Assembly (NCBI GenBank): GCA_014529385.2
Contig: CM043968.1
Coordinates: forward strand, 132,750,018 to 132,814,017
DNA from: Adiantum capillus-veneris
Taxonomy: Eukaryota; Streptophyta; Polypodiopsida; Polypodiales; Pteridaceae
Reading direction: 5' to 3'
DNA: 64,000 bases
Of this stretch, positions 46,354-58,269 are shown one piece after another; the stretch's first letter is position 1; every line of letters begins with the position of its first letter. The notes under the pieces were generated by a model. That model ran no database searches. It saw only the letters and a program-made list of their open reading frames with translations, and had not been told where the DNA came from. The position numbers were made by a program, and so were the translations under genes.

Positions 46354-49300
46354 TCATAAGTGACTCTCGATGCTCAAAAATGGCTGAAATGAGCGTCGCA
46401 ATAGAGAGTCCACATCATGGTGGGGAGAGGAAGGTATGTAGGGAGAGCTCATGGCTGAATATACGGGGAAAAGAGGACCTAATGTGGTCAAAATTTGAGC
46501 ACTCAAGTAGTGTGTGGTATTTACTTTCTCGCACTTGACGAGGGCATAAGGTGCAAAGTCGATGAGACTCCTCGCCAGTGCCCCAACGTCCTGTCTCGCA
46601 GCGTAGAGAATGGGAGCTAAGACGAATGGAGGCAATGGTGCGGATTGCACTCAATGGGATGGGCTCAAGGATGTAGGGATGGGTTCGGTTACCGCGTTCG
46701 GAGAAGAAGAGAGATTTGTAGTTTGGGGCAATGTGTGTGGTGTAATGGCTGAAGCGAGAACCTCCGGATTTCTCCCAAGCCGTGATACATTGGCGTTGTA
46801 AGAAAGACTCATTAACTTGGGAGTCGATCAACGCATCCTTGACCAAGTGACATGCATCCCATCTTCCAAACCATTTCTTGATGTCAAGCATCCACCCCGA
46901 ACTTAGTATTTTGCTCTTGCATGTCTTTTGGACCTTTTGACTTGCTTCATATGCGGTTCTAGGAAGTCGATAAAAAGGGTACGTTGTGTCTTAAGCATGT
47001 ACTCCACAACCCTTTGCATGACCAAGACCTCAATGGGAAGCGATCCGGACTCCAGAAGTAAGAGCATGTAGGGTGTTTGTGTCTTGACTTGGAGAAAGTT
47101 GGTGAGAAAACGCTTTTGGACATTCTCAAACTCTTTCCAAGTAAACTTCTTGATGCTACCACCCCACACCTCCACTCCATAAAGAAGCACCATTGTCCCC
47201 AATGTGTCAAAGAGGTACTTTTTGAGATCTCTGCAGCATTGCACATATTCTCAAATGCATAATAAGCCCTCTTTCCGGCTTCCAAGCGACGCATTGCACA
47301 ATCCTTCCATCTACGATTGGATGGAACCTCAAGGCCAAGGTACTTGAAGCTATCTACCACTTCAAGTTGCGAATTGTTGTATACAATGCATGGATTTTCA
47401 TCATTGAGGGTCTTTACAAGCATAACCTTGGTTTTGGATCCATTCACGATTAGCCCGCTATGTAGGCAAAAGCATTCCAAGACACTCATAAGCTTTTGTG
47501 CATCTTCTAAGGTATGTGCCAAGCGCACTACCTCATCGGCATAAAGCAAAAGCATGATCACCGCATTTCCGATCTTAAGCTCTTCTATGCCTTCTTGTTG
47601 CATAAAATCAAGAACCATGCATTCCAATTCATCAATGAGTAGCCCAAAGAGGGTTGGGGAAAGTGGGCATCCTGGTTTGACACCAATGGTGCTTGCAAAA
47701 AATTATGAAATTCCATCTCCCATACGTAGTCGTCATATCACTTTTTGGTAGACGAAAGACTGCATGCATAAATTCTCTCGGCACTTGAAGGCTTTCCATA
47801 CGTCTCCAAAGATTTCCTCGTGGTACCATGTCAAAAGCTTTCTTGAAATCCACAAAGCAACAATACAACTTTTTTCCTTTCAATCGAGACGCTTCCATAA
47901 GAACTCAAAGAGTGACAAGGTGATCAATAGTGCTCTGATGCTTTCGAAAACCTGCTTGGCCTAGCGCACGTTTGCCATTCTTTTCAGCCCATTCACTTAT
48001 CTTCACCTCCATGATACATCCAAATGACTTTACCATCAAAGAACCAACCATTATAGTGCGATAGTTGTTCACATTGTTTACATCTCCTCCTTTGTGCAAT
48101 GGTTTGATCCAATTTTCACTCCAATCATGAGGCATGCCATGCTGAAGTGCAAGGCTAAACATATCGCATATCCAATATCCTGTTTTCTTGCTTGTCCATT
48201 TAATCATTTCAGCCTTGACACCTTGAAGGTCCCTTGCCTTGCGGGTAGCAAGTTTCTCAAGCGCGCAACATACATCTTCAATGGTAAAGAAGGGAGGCAT
48301 AAATGGAAGGGAGCTACAACACTCCATCTTATCAACATTGGGTTGCTAATAGAGGTTCTTGCAATGCATATACATATCCTCAAGAGTCAAGTCACCAAAT
48401 CTCTCAACACGTTTTCCTTTTAGATTTTGCCAAAACTTGCCACATGCATGTTGCGCTAAAAGAAGTTGTTTTTTGACTTCCCACCTTCTCCTCTTTTTTT
48501 GAACAAGTGCTTTGTATGTGTGTGAATGTTCCAAGTAACTTTCCTTGTCTTTGTTTGCATCCAACCTTAGCAAGTGTTTTCGGGCTTGACTACATTCCAT
48601 GTCGAACCATTTCTTCTTGGTGTTACCCTTCTTAGATCTTTTGCAAGACATGTATTTCATCGAAAAGAATTCCCTCGCACAAGAGAAAATTACTTCTTTA
48701 AAAACTTTCCACTTGTATTCTAATGTTCGGCTCTCTTGATGCTCTGTCATGCTTAACATTTGGTCCACCATATCAACATATATAAGTGCTCGTTTGAATT
48801 CTAGATGTAGGTATAAATGATTCACATCATGATTGGAGGCTACATGCTCGGGTCTTTTACCACACTTGAGGTCAATACATAGCATCCTATGATCTGATTC
48901 CGGATTCCATTCACCAAGTGTCAAGCTTTGTATGTGTTTTAGGGCAAACGACTCTCCTGTTCATGCTCACAAGCACGACACAGACAACATACTTGTCATC
49001 CGGTGACACGACTAACCCATAGGTGCACAGTGGCAATCTCGTTAGCTTGTGAGGCTGAGACCAACCTACACATACGCACTTCTATCATGCATCGATCACT
49101 AGTCCTTGTTAACTCCAACCCACTATATCCCTACACGCTCATAACATTGTTTACACATCAAATGAACTCGGAATCGCTTCAAACTTGCTAGGCACCATCC
49201 TCTCACTAGGATACACATACCTATAAGTCCAATCTCACCAGGTTATAACCCTAGTTATCTCGAATACAGTCGTGATAGACTCACAGGTCATAATCTAAAA

Positions 49301-49552
49301 GTGTGCAAAACCTAAGTCTATGAGTATCTATGCGTAGCTAATCTCTCCCGCGTTCCATAAAGTACTTGATTGTTGAAAACGGACACTGTTTGTGCTACTT
49401 ACAAGCAAAACAAGCTCGTGGAAGGATCGCTCGCGAACCACTCGAAGATGCGAATGCGTGGTGTGGGCGCGTAGCTCTCGGAGAGGCTACCGCGATGGTG
49501 TGGTCGCTTCGTCAATTTGGTGAGGGAGATGTGCGTAGTGAAGAGGATAAGA

Positions 49553-49601
<49 letters not shown>

Positions 49602-50625
49602 CGTACGACGTAGAATTAATGATTTAAAAGAATGTTATTCAAAAATGGTTCTAAGGTGACCTTTATACTTTAGTCACCGTAGCTCAAAATGTACATGGGG
49701 TTTTAATTGAGTTCTACTCATTATAATTACAAAGTGAAAATGCATTGCGTCTGCCAACTAATAAATCTATACATAATCTAAACAATTGGATAAAGATGGT
49801 AGACATCATTGGCATTACAAAGGGAATTTGATAGTCATTACAAAGGGGCTTTATACCACGGTTGGGATCCAACAGTATGCATTCTAGAGTGGCTTCCGAA
49901 ACCAATATATAGTCGATCACACTATCACCATTGTGCTTTCTACATGTAAAGTCATTGGTGCCTTGCCATAAAGATACACCATTTGCAATGAGCATTCCGG
50001 TACTATTGCACATATGTAGAAGTGACTTTCCGTAGTGATCCAATTCTTTTGCATCATTAGAACTTCGATTATACATGTATGAGTCATCCATTCTTCTTGA
50101 AACCTGCGGCGTGTCAACTTGTTGTGTGTCGTATTTGTGTGAGAATTCATGTTTCCAAAGACAATGACTTCACCTTGGTCCTTGTAATGAGCAATGTCTT
50201 CCTCTAGCTCAACAAAGGGTTGATCTCTGTCCATATCCAAGCGAGCATAAAAGTTGGATTCATAGAGAGGAATGTAGAAACCAACCACAAACATGACTTG
50301 ACCATTGGGTGGGCTGATTTTCAGCCCATAAGTAGCGTTTATACTTATCTTCTTTGACAATGGGAACATCTTTCAAACCCTTTTTGATCATACATGCTAC
50401 ACCTCCTTGGCCTCTACGTTGCTTTGAATTTTTGGTCCACATCAAAGAATGCACATCATATTTGTCAAATCCAAGAATTTGTTGCGCATCATGCTCCCAT
50501 GTTTTGACAAGAAGTATCACATCGGAGTCATTGGTAAGCTCATCAATGCCAATTCCCGCATTCCATGGATAGCCGTTACAATTCCAAAAGCTTATTTGCA
50601 AGCGTGAGTTGGTCTCATAGATCAT
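46354..50625 (-). pseudogene. LINE-B copy 1 ORF2 relic: endonuclease and reverse transcriptase with YADE in place of YADD
   Basis: From ATG 50625: NSRLQISFWNCNGYPWNAGI, DVILLVKTWEHDA, RRGQGGVACMIKKG and VIVFGNMNSHTN (in copy 2 the last reads GDMNART, so a key endonuclease Asp is Asn here). After the solo LTR: TLGEWNPESDHRMLCIDL. Reverse transcriptase: WIKPLHKGGDVNNVNNYRTI, ALGQAGFRKHQSTIDHLVTL and LLLYADEVVRLAHTLED. YADE lies at 47532-47543, where the second catalytic Asp is Glu (GAT to GAG), enough by itself to predict a dead polymerase. C-terminus: TLCPRQVRESKYHTLLECSN, a CxxC...H...C knuckle seen after the RT in many LINEs. Frameshifts at several points. Confidence 0.88.
48930..49879. mobile_element. 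Solo LTR, 940 bp, with GTATG target duplication
   Basis: Copy 2 shows the empty site GCTTTGTATGCATTC (54290-54305). In copy 1 GTATG is present at 48930-48934 and 49875-49879, around an insert 48935-49874 that begins TGTTTTAGGG and ends GATCCAACA. TGTT...AACA ends with a 5-bp duplication are diagnostic of an LTR retrotransposon; having one LTR only implies unequal recombination between the two. It contains a (CT)n tract at 49556-49597 and no coding frame. Transcription direction is not determined. Confidence 0.92.
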
Positions 50626-50634
50626 GTGTCCCTA

Positions 50635-51266
50635 TTAGTTGGGTAGACTTGCATCCTCCTCAAGTGACTTTTCTTTTTGAGATGACACCTTGACCTTCTT
50701 GGTTCTTTCCTCATATGCTTTGTGACGTACATTTTGTTGCATAAGAGTGCGATCCTCATATACATTACAACCCGTTCCTTTGAGGAAGATCCAACTATTG
50801 TCAAGGATGATCTTTATCTTTACCTCATCAGCCATGGTACATACAATAGTTCTTTCTCCCGAGCGAGGGACTCCTTGTTTTCCAACTCGATGTGCACCAT
50901 AAGCCATGATTCTAGACATGCCAAAGTGTGTAGCAAAAAACTCTTCAATAGCAATCGCAAGAGATTGGGTGTTTTCATGCTTTCCTCCTTGATTCCACGA
51001 ATGAGAATTTTCTTTGAGAGTTTTTGCCGTTCTTGCAATTCTTGAGTGTCCACAAGGCTCTACATTCTTTTCTTGGGCAATGGCTTGCATGATAGGAGAT
51101 GTAGAAACCACATTATCCTTACATATATAAGTCCATGATTTGGATGCATTTCTCATCTCACATACATCATGTCGTATTGTTTGCTCTTTCAATACATGAT
51201 CACTCTCAACTTTGCTCAAGCGCTCTTTCATTACATTCATGTCTACAAGAGAGAGCTTACATTCTT

Positions 51267-51268
<2 letters not shown>
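50635..51268 (-). pseudogene. LINE-B copy 1 ORF1, N-terminally truncated
   Basis: Reads LSLVDMNVMKERLSKVESDH, ASKSWTYICKDN, IAIEEFFATHFGMSRIM, AHRVGKQG, IFLKGTGCNVYEDRT. The F-x-x-x-F...A-x-R-[IV]-G...L-K-G-T...[NY]-E-D layout is that of LINE ORF1 RNA-binding proteins. Another frame preserves RQKLSKKILIRGIKEESMKT, a segment deleted in copy 2, so one frameshift lies here too. The open frame continues rightwards through the (GA)n tract, making an artificial Leu-Ser-rich N-terminus. Confidence 0.75.
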
Positions 51269-51319
<51 letters not shown>

Positions 51320-51418
51320 AGAGAAGAGAGGAGAGAGGGAGAGAGAAAGAGGGGAAAGAGGGAGGGAGATATAGAGAGATAGGGAAAGAGGGAGGGTGAG
51401 GGAAAGAGAGGGAGAGAA

Positions 51419-51472
<54 letters not shown>

Positions 51473-51622
51473 GGGGGGGGGGGGGGGGGAGAGGGGGGGG
51501 GGAACAAAAAGAGAAAGAGAGATAGATAGAGAGGAACAAAATAGAGATAGATAGGGAAAGAGGCAAAGAGGTAAAGAGGGGGGGGAGAGAGAGAGAGAGA
51601 GAGATAGATAGATAGATAGATA
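51269..51622. repeat. GA/poly-G low-complexity junction between the two LINE-B copies
   Basis: (GA)n, GGGA, GATA and a run of over 25 G (51463-51489). It is the 3' tail of copy 2 running directly into the truncated ORF1 of copy 1. Confidence 0.9.
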
Positions 51623-51696
51623 GTTCTATTATTGTCCTGGGAGGTCAAATATGACCTATGGGACCAAATGAACATGTCACGTGGTGTGAGTGGAGT

Positions 51697-54600
51697 TCAT
51701 AAGTGACTCTCGATGCTCCAAAATGGCTGAAATGAGCGTCGCAATAGAGAGTCCACATCGTGGTTGGGAGAGGAAGGTATGTAGGGAGAGATCATGGCTG
51801 AATATATGGGGAAAAGAGGACCTAATGTGGTCAAAAGTTGAGCACTCAAGTAGTGTGTGGTACTCACTCTCTCGCACTTGACGAGGGCATAAGTGCAAAG
51901 TCGATGACACTCCTCGCCAGTGCCCCAACGTCCTGTCTCGCAGTGTAGAGAATGGGAGCTAAGACGAATGGAGGCAATGGTGCAGATCGCACTCAACTGG
52001 ATGGGCTCAAGGATGTAGGAATGGGTTAGGTTACCTCGTTCCGAGAAGAAGAGAGATTTGTAGTTTGGGGCAACGTGTGTGTTGTAATGGCTGAAGCGAG
52101 AACCTCCGGATTTCTCCCAAGCCGTGATACATTGGCGTTGTAAGAAGGCCTTATTAACTTGGGAGTCGATCGACGCATCCTTGACCAAGTGACATGCATC
52201 CCATCTTCCAAACCATTTCTTGATATCAAGCATCCACCCCGAACTTAGTATTTTGCTCTTGCATGTCTTTTGAACCATTTAACTTGCTTCATATGCGATT
52301 CTAGGAAGTCGATGCAAAGGGCTACGTTGTGTCTTACGCATGTACTCCACAACCCTTTGCATGACCAAGACCTCAACGGGAAGCAATCCGGACTCAAGAA
52401 GTAAGAGCATGTAGGGTGTTTGTGTCTTGACTTGGAGAAAGTTGGTGAGAAAACGCTTTTGGAAATTCTCAAACTCTTTCCAAGTAGACTTCCCGATGCT
52501 TCCACCCCACACCTCCACTCCATAAAGAAGCACCGGTGTCACCAATGTGTCAAAGAGGTACTTTTTGAGAGCCCAACACTTGATCTCTCCTGCATTGCAC
52601 ATGTTCTCAAATGCATAATGGGCCCTCTTTCCGGCTTCCAAGCGACGCATTCCACAATCCTTCCATTTATGATTGGATGGAACCTCAAGGCCAAGGTACT
52701 TGAAGTGATCTACCACTTCTAGTTTCTCATTGTTATATACAATGCATGGATTTTCATCATTGAGGGTCTTTACAAGCATAACCTTGGTTTTGGATCCATT
52801 CACGATCAGCCCGCTATGTAGGCAAAAGTGTTCCAAGACACTCATAAGCTTTTGTGCATCTTCTAAGGTATGTGACAAGAGCACTACATCATCGGCATAA
52901 AGCAAAAGCATGATCACCGCATTTCCAATCTTAACCTCTTCTATGCCTTCTTGCTGCATAAAGTCAAGAACCATGCATTCCAATTCATCAATGAGTAGCC
53001 CAAAGAAGGTTGGGGAAAGTGGGCATCCTTGTTTGACACCAATAGTGCTTGCACAAAATTCTGAAATTCCATCTCCCATACGTAATCGACATATCACTTT
53101 TTGGTAGATGCGAAAGACTCCATGCATAAATTCTCTCGGCACTTGAAGGCTTTGCATACGTCTCTAAAGATTTCCTCGTGGTACCATGTCAAAAGCTTTC
53201 TTGAAATCCACAGAGAACAATACAACTTTTTTCCTTTCAATCGAGACGATTCCATAAGAACTCGAAGAGTGACAAGGTGATCAATAGTGCTCTGATGCTT
53301 TCGAAAACCTGCTTGGCCTAGCGCACGTTTGCCGTTCTTTTCAGCCCATTCACTTATCTTCACCTCCATGATACATCCAAATGACTTTGCCATCAAAGAA
53401 CCAACCATTATAGTGCGATAGTTGTTCACATTGTTTACATCTCCTCCTTTGTGCAAAGGTTTGATCCAATTTGCACTCCAATCATGAGGCATGCCATACT
53501 GAAGTGCAAGGTTAAATATATCGCATATCCAATATCGTGTTTTCTTGCTTGTCCATTTAATCATTTCAGCCTTGACACCTTGAAGGTCACCTGCCTTGCG
53601 AGTAGCAAGTTTCTCAAGCGCGCGGCATACATCTTCAATGGTAAAGAAAGGAGACATAAACGGAAGGGAGCTACAACACTCCATCTTATCAACATTGGGT
53701 TGCTCATAGAGATTCTTACAATGCATATACATATCCTCAAGAGTCAAGTCACCAAAGCTCTCAACACGCTTGCCTTCTAGATTTTGCCAAAACTTGCCAC
53801 ATGCATGTGGTTTCTCTTGTGCTAAAAGAAGTTGTTTTCCGACTTCCCACCTTCTCCTCTTCTTTTGAACAAGTGCTTTGTATGTGTGTGAACATTCCAT
53901 GTAAACTTCCTTGTCTTTGATTGCATCCAATCTTAGCAAGTGTTTTCGGGCTTGACTACATTCCATGTCAAACCATTTCTTCTTGGTGCTACCCTTCTTT
54001 AGAACTTTTGCAAGACATGTGTTTCACCGAAAAGCATTCCTTCGCACAAGAGAAAATTACTTCTTTGAAAACTTTCCACTTGCATTCTAATGTTGGGCTC
54101 TCTTGATGCTCTATCATGCTTAACATTTGGTCCACCATATCAGAATATATAAGTGCTCGTTTGAAGTCTAGACGTAGGTACAAATGATTCACATCATGAT
54201 TGGAGGCTACATGCTCGGGCCGTTTACCACACTTGAGGTCAATACATAACATCGTATGATCCGATTCCGGATTTCATTCACCAAGTGTAAAGCTTTGTAT
54301 GCATTCTAGAGTGGCTTCCGAGAACAACATATAGTCAATCACGCTAGCACCGTTGTGCTTTCTACATGTAAAGTCATTGGTGCCTTGCCATAGAGATACA
54401 CCATTTGCAATGAGCATTCCGGTACTATTGCACATATGTAGAAGTGACTTTCCATAGTGATCCACTTCTTTTGCATCATTAGAACTTCGATTATACATGT
54501 ATGAGTCATCCATTCTTCTTGAGACATGCGGCATGTCTACTTGTTGTGTGTCGTGTTGTAGCATATTTGTGCGAGCATTCATGTCTCCAAAAACAATGAC

Positions 54601-55057
54601 TTCACCTTGATCCTTGTAATGAGCAATGTCTTCCTCTAGTTCAACAAAGGGCTGATCTCTATCCATATTCAAGCAAGCATAAAAGTTGGAGTCATAGTGA
54701 GGAATGTAGCAACCGGCCACAAACATGACTTGACCATTTGGTGGGCTGATTTTCAACCCATAAGTAGCGTTTATACTTATCTTCTTTTACAATGGAAACA
54801 TCTTTCAAACCCTTTTTGGTCGTACATGCTACACCTCCTTGGCCTCTTCGTTGCTTTGCATTTTTGTCCCACATCAAAGAATGCACATCGTATTTGTCAA
54901 ATCCAAGAATTCGTTGCGCATCATGCTCCCATGTTTCGACAAGAAGTATCACATCGGAGTCATGGGTAAGCTCACCAATGCCAATTCCCGCATTCCATGG
55001 ATACCCGTTACAATTCCAAAAGCTTTTTCGCAAGCGTGAGTTGGTCTCATAGATCAT
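51697..55057 (-). pseudogene. LINE-B copy 2 ORF2: APE-type endonuclease and reverse transcriptase, few lesions
   Basis: Starts MIYETNSRLRKSFWNCNGYP. Endonuclease motifs: ILLVETWEHDAQ (catalytic Glu), VIVFGDMNARTN, NGASVIDYMLFS, NPESDHTMLCIDLK. Reverse transcriptase: RKAGDLQGVKAEMIKW, WIKPLHKGGDVNNVNNYRTI, ALGQAGFRKHQSTIDHLVTL, IGVKQGCPLSPTFFGLLIDE, LLLYADDVVLLS (YADD intact at 52888-52899), LKKYLFDTLVTPVLLYGVEV. C-terminal knuckle TLCPRQVRESEYHTLLECST. Lesions: a TGA in LGE-stop-NPESDH (about 54273), frameshifts near 54750, 53990, 53180 and 52280. It copies the element's RNA at a nicked target. Clade not assigned; the separate ORF1 and APE endonuclease fit the L1/Tx1 grade. Confidence 0.9.
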
Positions 55058-55063
55058 GTGTCC

Positions 55064-55926
55064 CTATTTGTTGGGTGGACTTGCATCTTCCTTAAGTGGC
55101 TTTTCTTCTTGAGGTGATACCTTAACCTTCTTGCTTCTTTCCTCATATGCTTTGCGACGTACATTTTGTTGCATAATAGTGCGATCCTCATATACATTAC
55201 AACCTGTTCCTTTGAGGTATATCCAACCATTGTCAAGGATGATCTTTCTCTTTACCTCATCAGCCATGGTACATACAATAGGTCTTTCTCCCGAGCGATG
55301 GACTCCTTGTTTTCCAACTCGATGTGCACCATAATCCATGATTCCTGACATGCCAAAGTGTGTAGCAAAAAACTCTTCAATAGCAACTGCAAGAGATTGG
55401 GGTGTTTCCATGCTTTCCTCCTTGATTCCACATTCTCTACATTCTTTGCTTGGACAACGGCTTGCGTGATAGGAGATGTAGAAACCACATTATCCTTACA
55501 TATATCAGCCCATGATTTGGATGCATTTCTCATCTCACATACATCATGTCGTATTGTATCTATTGTTTCCTCTTTCAATACTTTGCTCAAGCGCTCTTTC
55601 AATACATTCATGTCAACAAGAGAGCGTTTACATTCATGAACTTCATTCTCAAGATGCATCAAGCGTGTTGTTTGCATTTCAAGAACCTTCTTGAGGTGCT
55701 CATTCTCCACAACGAGAACTTTTAAAGTACCATTCTCCATTGCAAGTGCGCGCAACTCTTCACCTTGTTTGTTGACGGTTTCTTGTAATGAGATCAAGTA
55801 AGCCAGGATCATTGCTTCCGTTGTTGTAGATGATGTGGTTGGATTAGCATCCAAATTCCTTGGAGATTTTGCATCATTCTCCATGGCGAGTGTGGCTTTT
55901 CCACCCTTGCGAGTTTTGTCTGACAT
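55064..55926 (-). pseudogene. LINE-B copy 2 ORF1: coiled coil plus RNA-binding domain
   Basis: Begins MSDKTRKGGKATLAMENDAK. A leucine-rich heptad region follows (ILAYLISLQETVNKQGEELR; VVENEHLKKVLEMQTTRLMH; ENEVHECKRSL), a coiled coil like the trimerising stalk of L1 ORF1p. Then SLAVAIEEFFATHFGMSGIM, YGAHRVGKQGVHRSGERPIV and WIYLKGTGCNVYEDRT, the RRM-like and C-terminal parts. Relative to copy 1 about 50 bases are missing near 55430, which drops the KKILIRGIKEE segment and shifts the frame. The protein would package element RNA. An in-frame ATG also exists 69 bases upstream (55995), but MSDKT is where the charged ORF1-like start lies. Confidence 0.82.
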
Positions 55927-56140
55927 TGCCTTCAAGTCGGCAACAAAAACGCAAAGTTTTGACAGTTTTTTCAGTTCTGAGATGCTGTTACACAAAAGAC
56001 TTCCATTACACAGAAAAATTATGTCTTTACATCAATGCGTAGAGGGCTTCATGCTCTTCGATTGAGGCTATATATCACCTAAATCGGAGTTCGGATGAGC
56101 AAGTTATGGTCAAAAGAGTGAACTGTTGTCTACTAGGTCA

Positions 56141-56760
<620 letters not shown>

Positions 56761-56850
56761 CAATGGTTGTAGGCGAAGCAATCATTTTGTGGTGTGTGTA
56801 GTGTTGGTATGCTCGTGATTCTATAGAGTGCTATGAAAAAGACCTCTTTG

Positions 56851-57447
56851 CGTGACATCGATAGACCCTTGGAAATTAATTTCTACTCTCTTCTCCTTAA
56901 CTTGCCATTTGAAGTTGATTGAGTATTTTCAAATGGTATAGTGAGGTTGAAAGACTTATCTAGATTACTACTTCCAGGTGTTTATAATGGAGCCAAGATC
57001 AAGTTATATTATTTTAATGACAAGGAGACCTCTAGAGGTGATGATATTGGTATTCCAAGTACTGATGACCAGGGATTGTCAAATTTGGCTGTTCTAAATC
57101 TTTTTCATGTCAACCCAGTATCAGAACCAGTAAAGTCTCAATATGACAAACCAGTGCCAATAAAGCAGAGCCAATGGAGTTTCAGAATTAGTACCAATTT
57201 CTATGGGAAAAAGGGCCAACTGGAATAAATGTGGTAATAATTAAGGCAATTATTGAACAGCATGGCCAATGCATGTGTGCCACGTTGCCATCAGCGAAAA
57301 TAACTCTAGGAACGGTAAGTAGTGGAGCTTTTATGGTGTGTACACATATAACAGTGAGGTGTGTGGGGATCTTTCTCTCTATCTCTCTTCTTTACGTGAC
57401 GTCGACAGACCCTTGGAAATTACTTTCTACTCTCTTCTCCATAACTT
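56851..57447. repeat. 53-bp direct repeats flanking a small open frame
   Basis: Copies at 56851-56903 and 57395-57447, both containing AGACCCTTGGAAATTA and TTTCTACTCTCTTCTCC, with about six differences. They are spaced 544 bases. Confidence 0.75.
56938..57228 (+). CDS. Hypothetical open frame, unrecognised
   Basis: The frame reads MVX-type N-terminal codons, then RLKDLSRLLLPGVYNGAKIK, LYYFNDKETSRGDD and QSQWSFRISTNFYGKKGQ. Composition looks protein-like rather than repetitive: mixed hydrophobic and charged residues with no low complexity. ATG at 56941 is the first in the supplied frame; the upstream context is not informative. It lies inside the CACTA element between LINE copy 2 and the tnpA-like gene, and between two 53-bp direct repeats. 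I do not recognise it. It could be an exon of a captured host gene, an element-encoded exon or chance. Confidence 0.3.
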   Translation: MVRLKDLSRLLLPGVYNGAKIKLYYFNDKETSRGDDIGIPSTDDQGLSNLAVLNLFHVNPVSEPVKSQYDKPVPIKQSQWSFRISTNFYGKKGQLE

Positions 57448-58269
57448 CTCTATCTTTCTCTCCACCAAATAGGCATTAGGTTGGATAGCTTTTAATGATA
57501 TCGTACCTTAGAATGGAGGCAAAGTAATCCCTCGAACAAGGAGCTGTTTTGAAGAGATGCTACGCAAGAAGCACAATAAAGAAGCTCTTCTTCATAGCAC
57601 TCTACAGAAGCAAGAGCACTCTCGCAATGTGCACAACACAAAACGATGACTAGATTTACAATCATAACTCTTTATCTCTACTCAAAATGATGGCTACATT
57701 ACGTATATGTATATATATTTGCGTGTACATATATATTTGTTTATCCATGTATGTAGGTACTAAGTATGTGAGCATAGCACCCAAAGGTTAGACGCTTCCT
57801 CTTGAGTATAGTCCTTTTTAAATCATGGTGTTGCGGTCATTGATCCACTCATGCATGGATTACCGCAATGTACCTTTGGTTTTACCACAATTGAAACTGT
57901 GATGATATCTAAAGAGGTGCACTTGACCTTGGCACTACTAGCCTCTACTTAGGTCTACTAGTATGTATATGTATCTACGTGTTTGTGTGCTAATATACTT
58001 GTGTACGTATTTATAGATGGGTGAGTAGGGTAGAAAGAGTAATCTTATATTTCTCTTTGTAATGTAGATGTCTGACGAGAGACAAACTGGTGGGGAGCAA
58101 TGAGTTGGCTCTTCTTTTGGTTGTTTCACATCCAGGTGGGCTCCCACCCGGGGTGGACATCGCCTCCAGTGGACCCAAGTCTTGAGTCGGTGAGAACAAG
58201 CAAAGAAATAAAGAATGTTTTTGGCTAGTTAACCATAAACCATGAGTGTCATAGGTTTATTTTTGTTAT
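57448..58269. other. No gene seen
   Basis: Non-coding; short (TA/TG)-rich segment at 57700-57760 and no supported feature. Confidence 0.35.

Larger units (their letters stand above)
46280..51268 (-). mobile_element. LINE family B, copy 1, 5'-truncated, holding a solo LTR
   Basis: Colinear with copy 2 (51623-56140) from its 3' end (TTCTATTAT, then CATGTCACGTGGTGTG) to a break inside ORF1 at 51268, where (GA)n begins abruptly. It contains a 940-bp insertion absent from copy 2. Orientation is minus, head-to-tail with copy 2. Confidence 0.88.
51623..56140 (-). mobile_element. LINE family B, copy 2, near full length
   Basis: Contains a 5' leader (about 55927-56140), ORF1 (55926-55064), ORF2 (55057-51697) and a 3' end at TTCTATTATTGTCC followed by (CTAT)n/(CT)n. 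ORF1 stop and ORF2 start are about seven bases apart. The exact 5' limit is uncertain because it runs into a (TA)n(GA)n tract. No target duplication could be defined against simple repeats. Confidence 0.85.
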
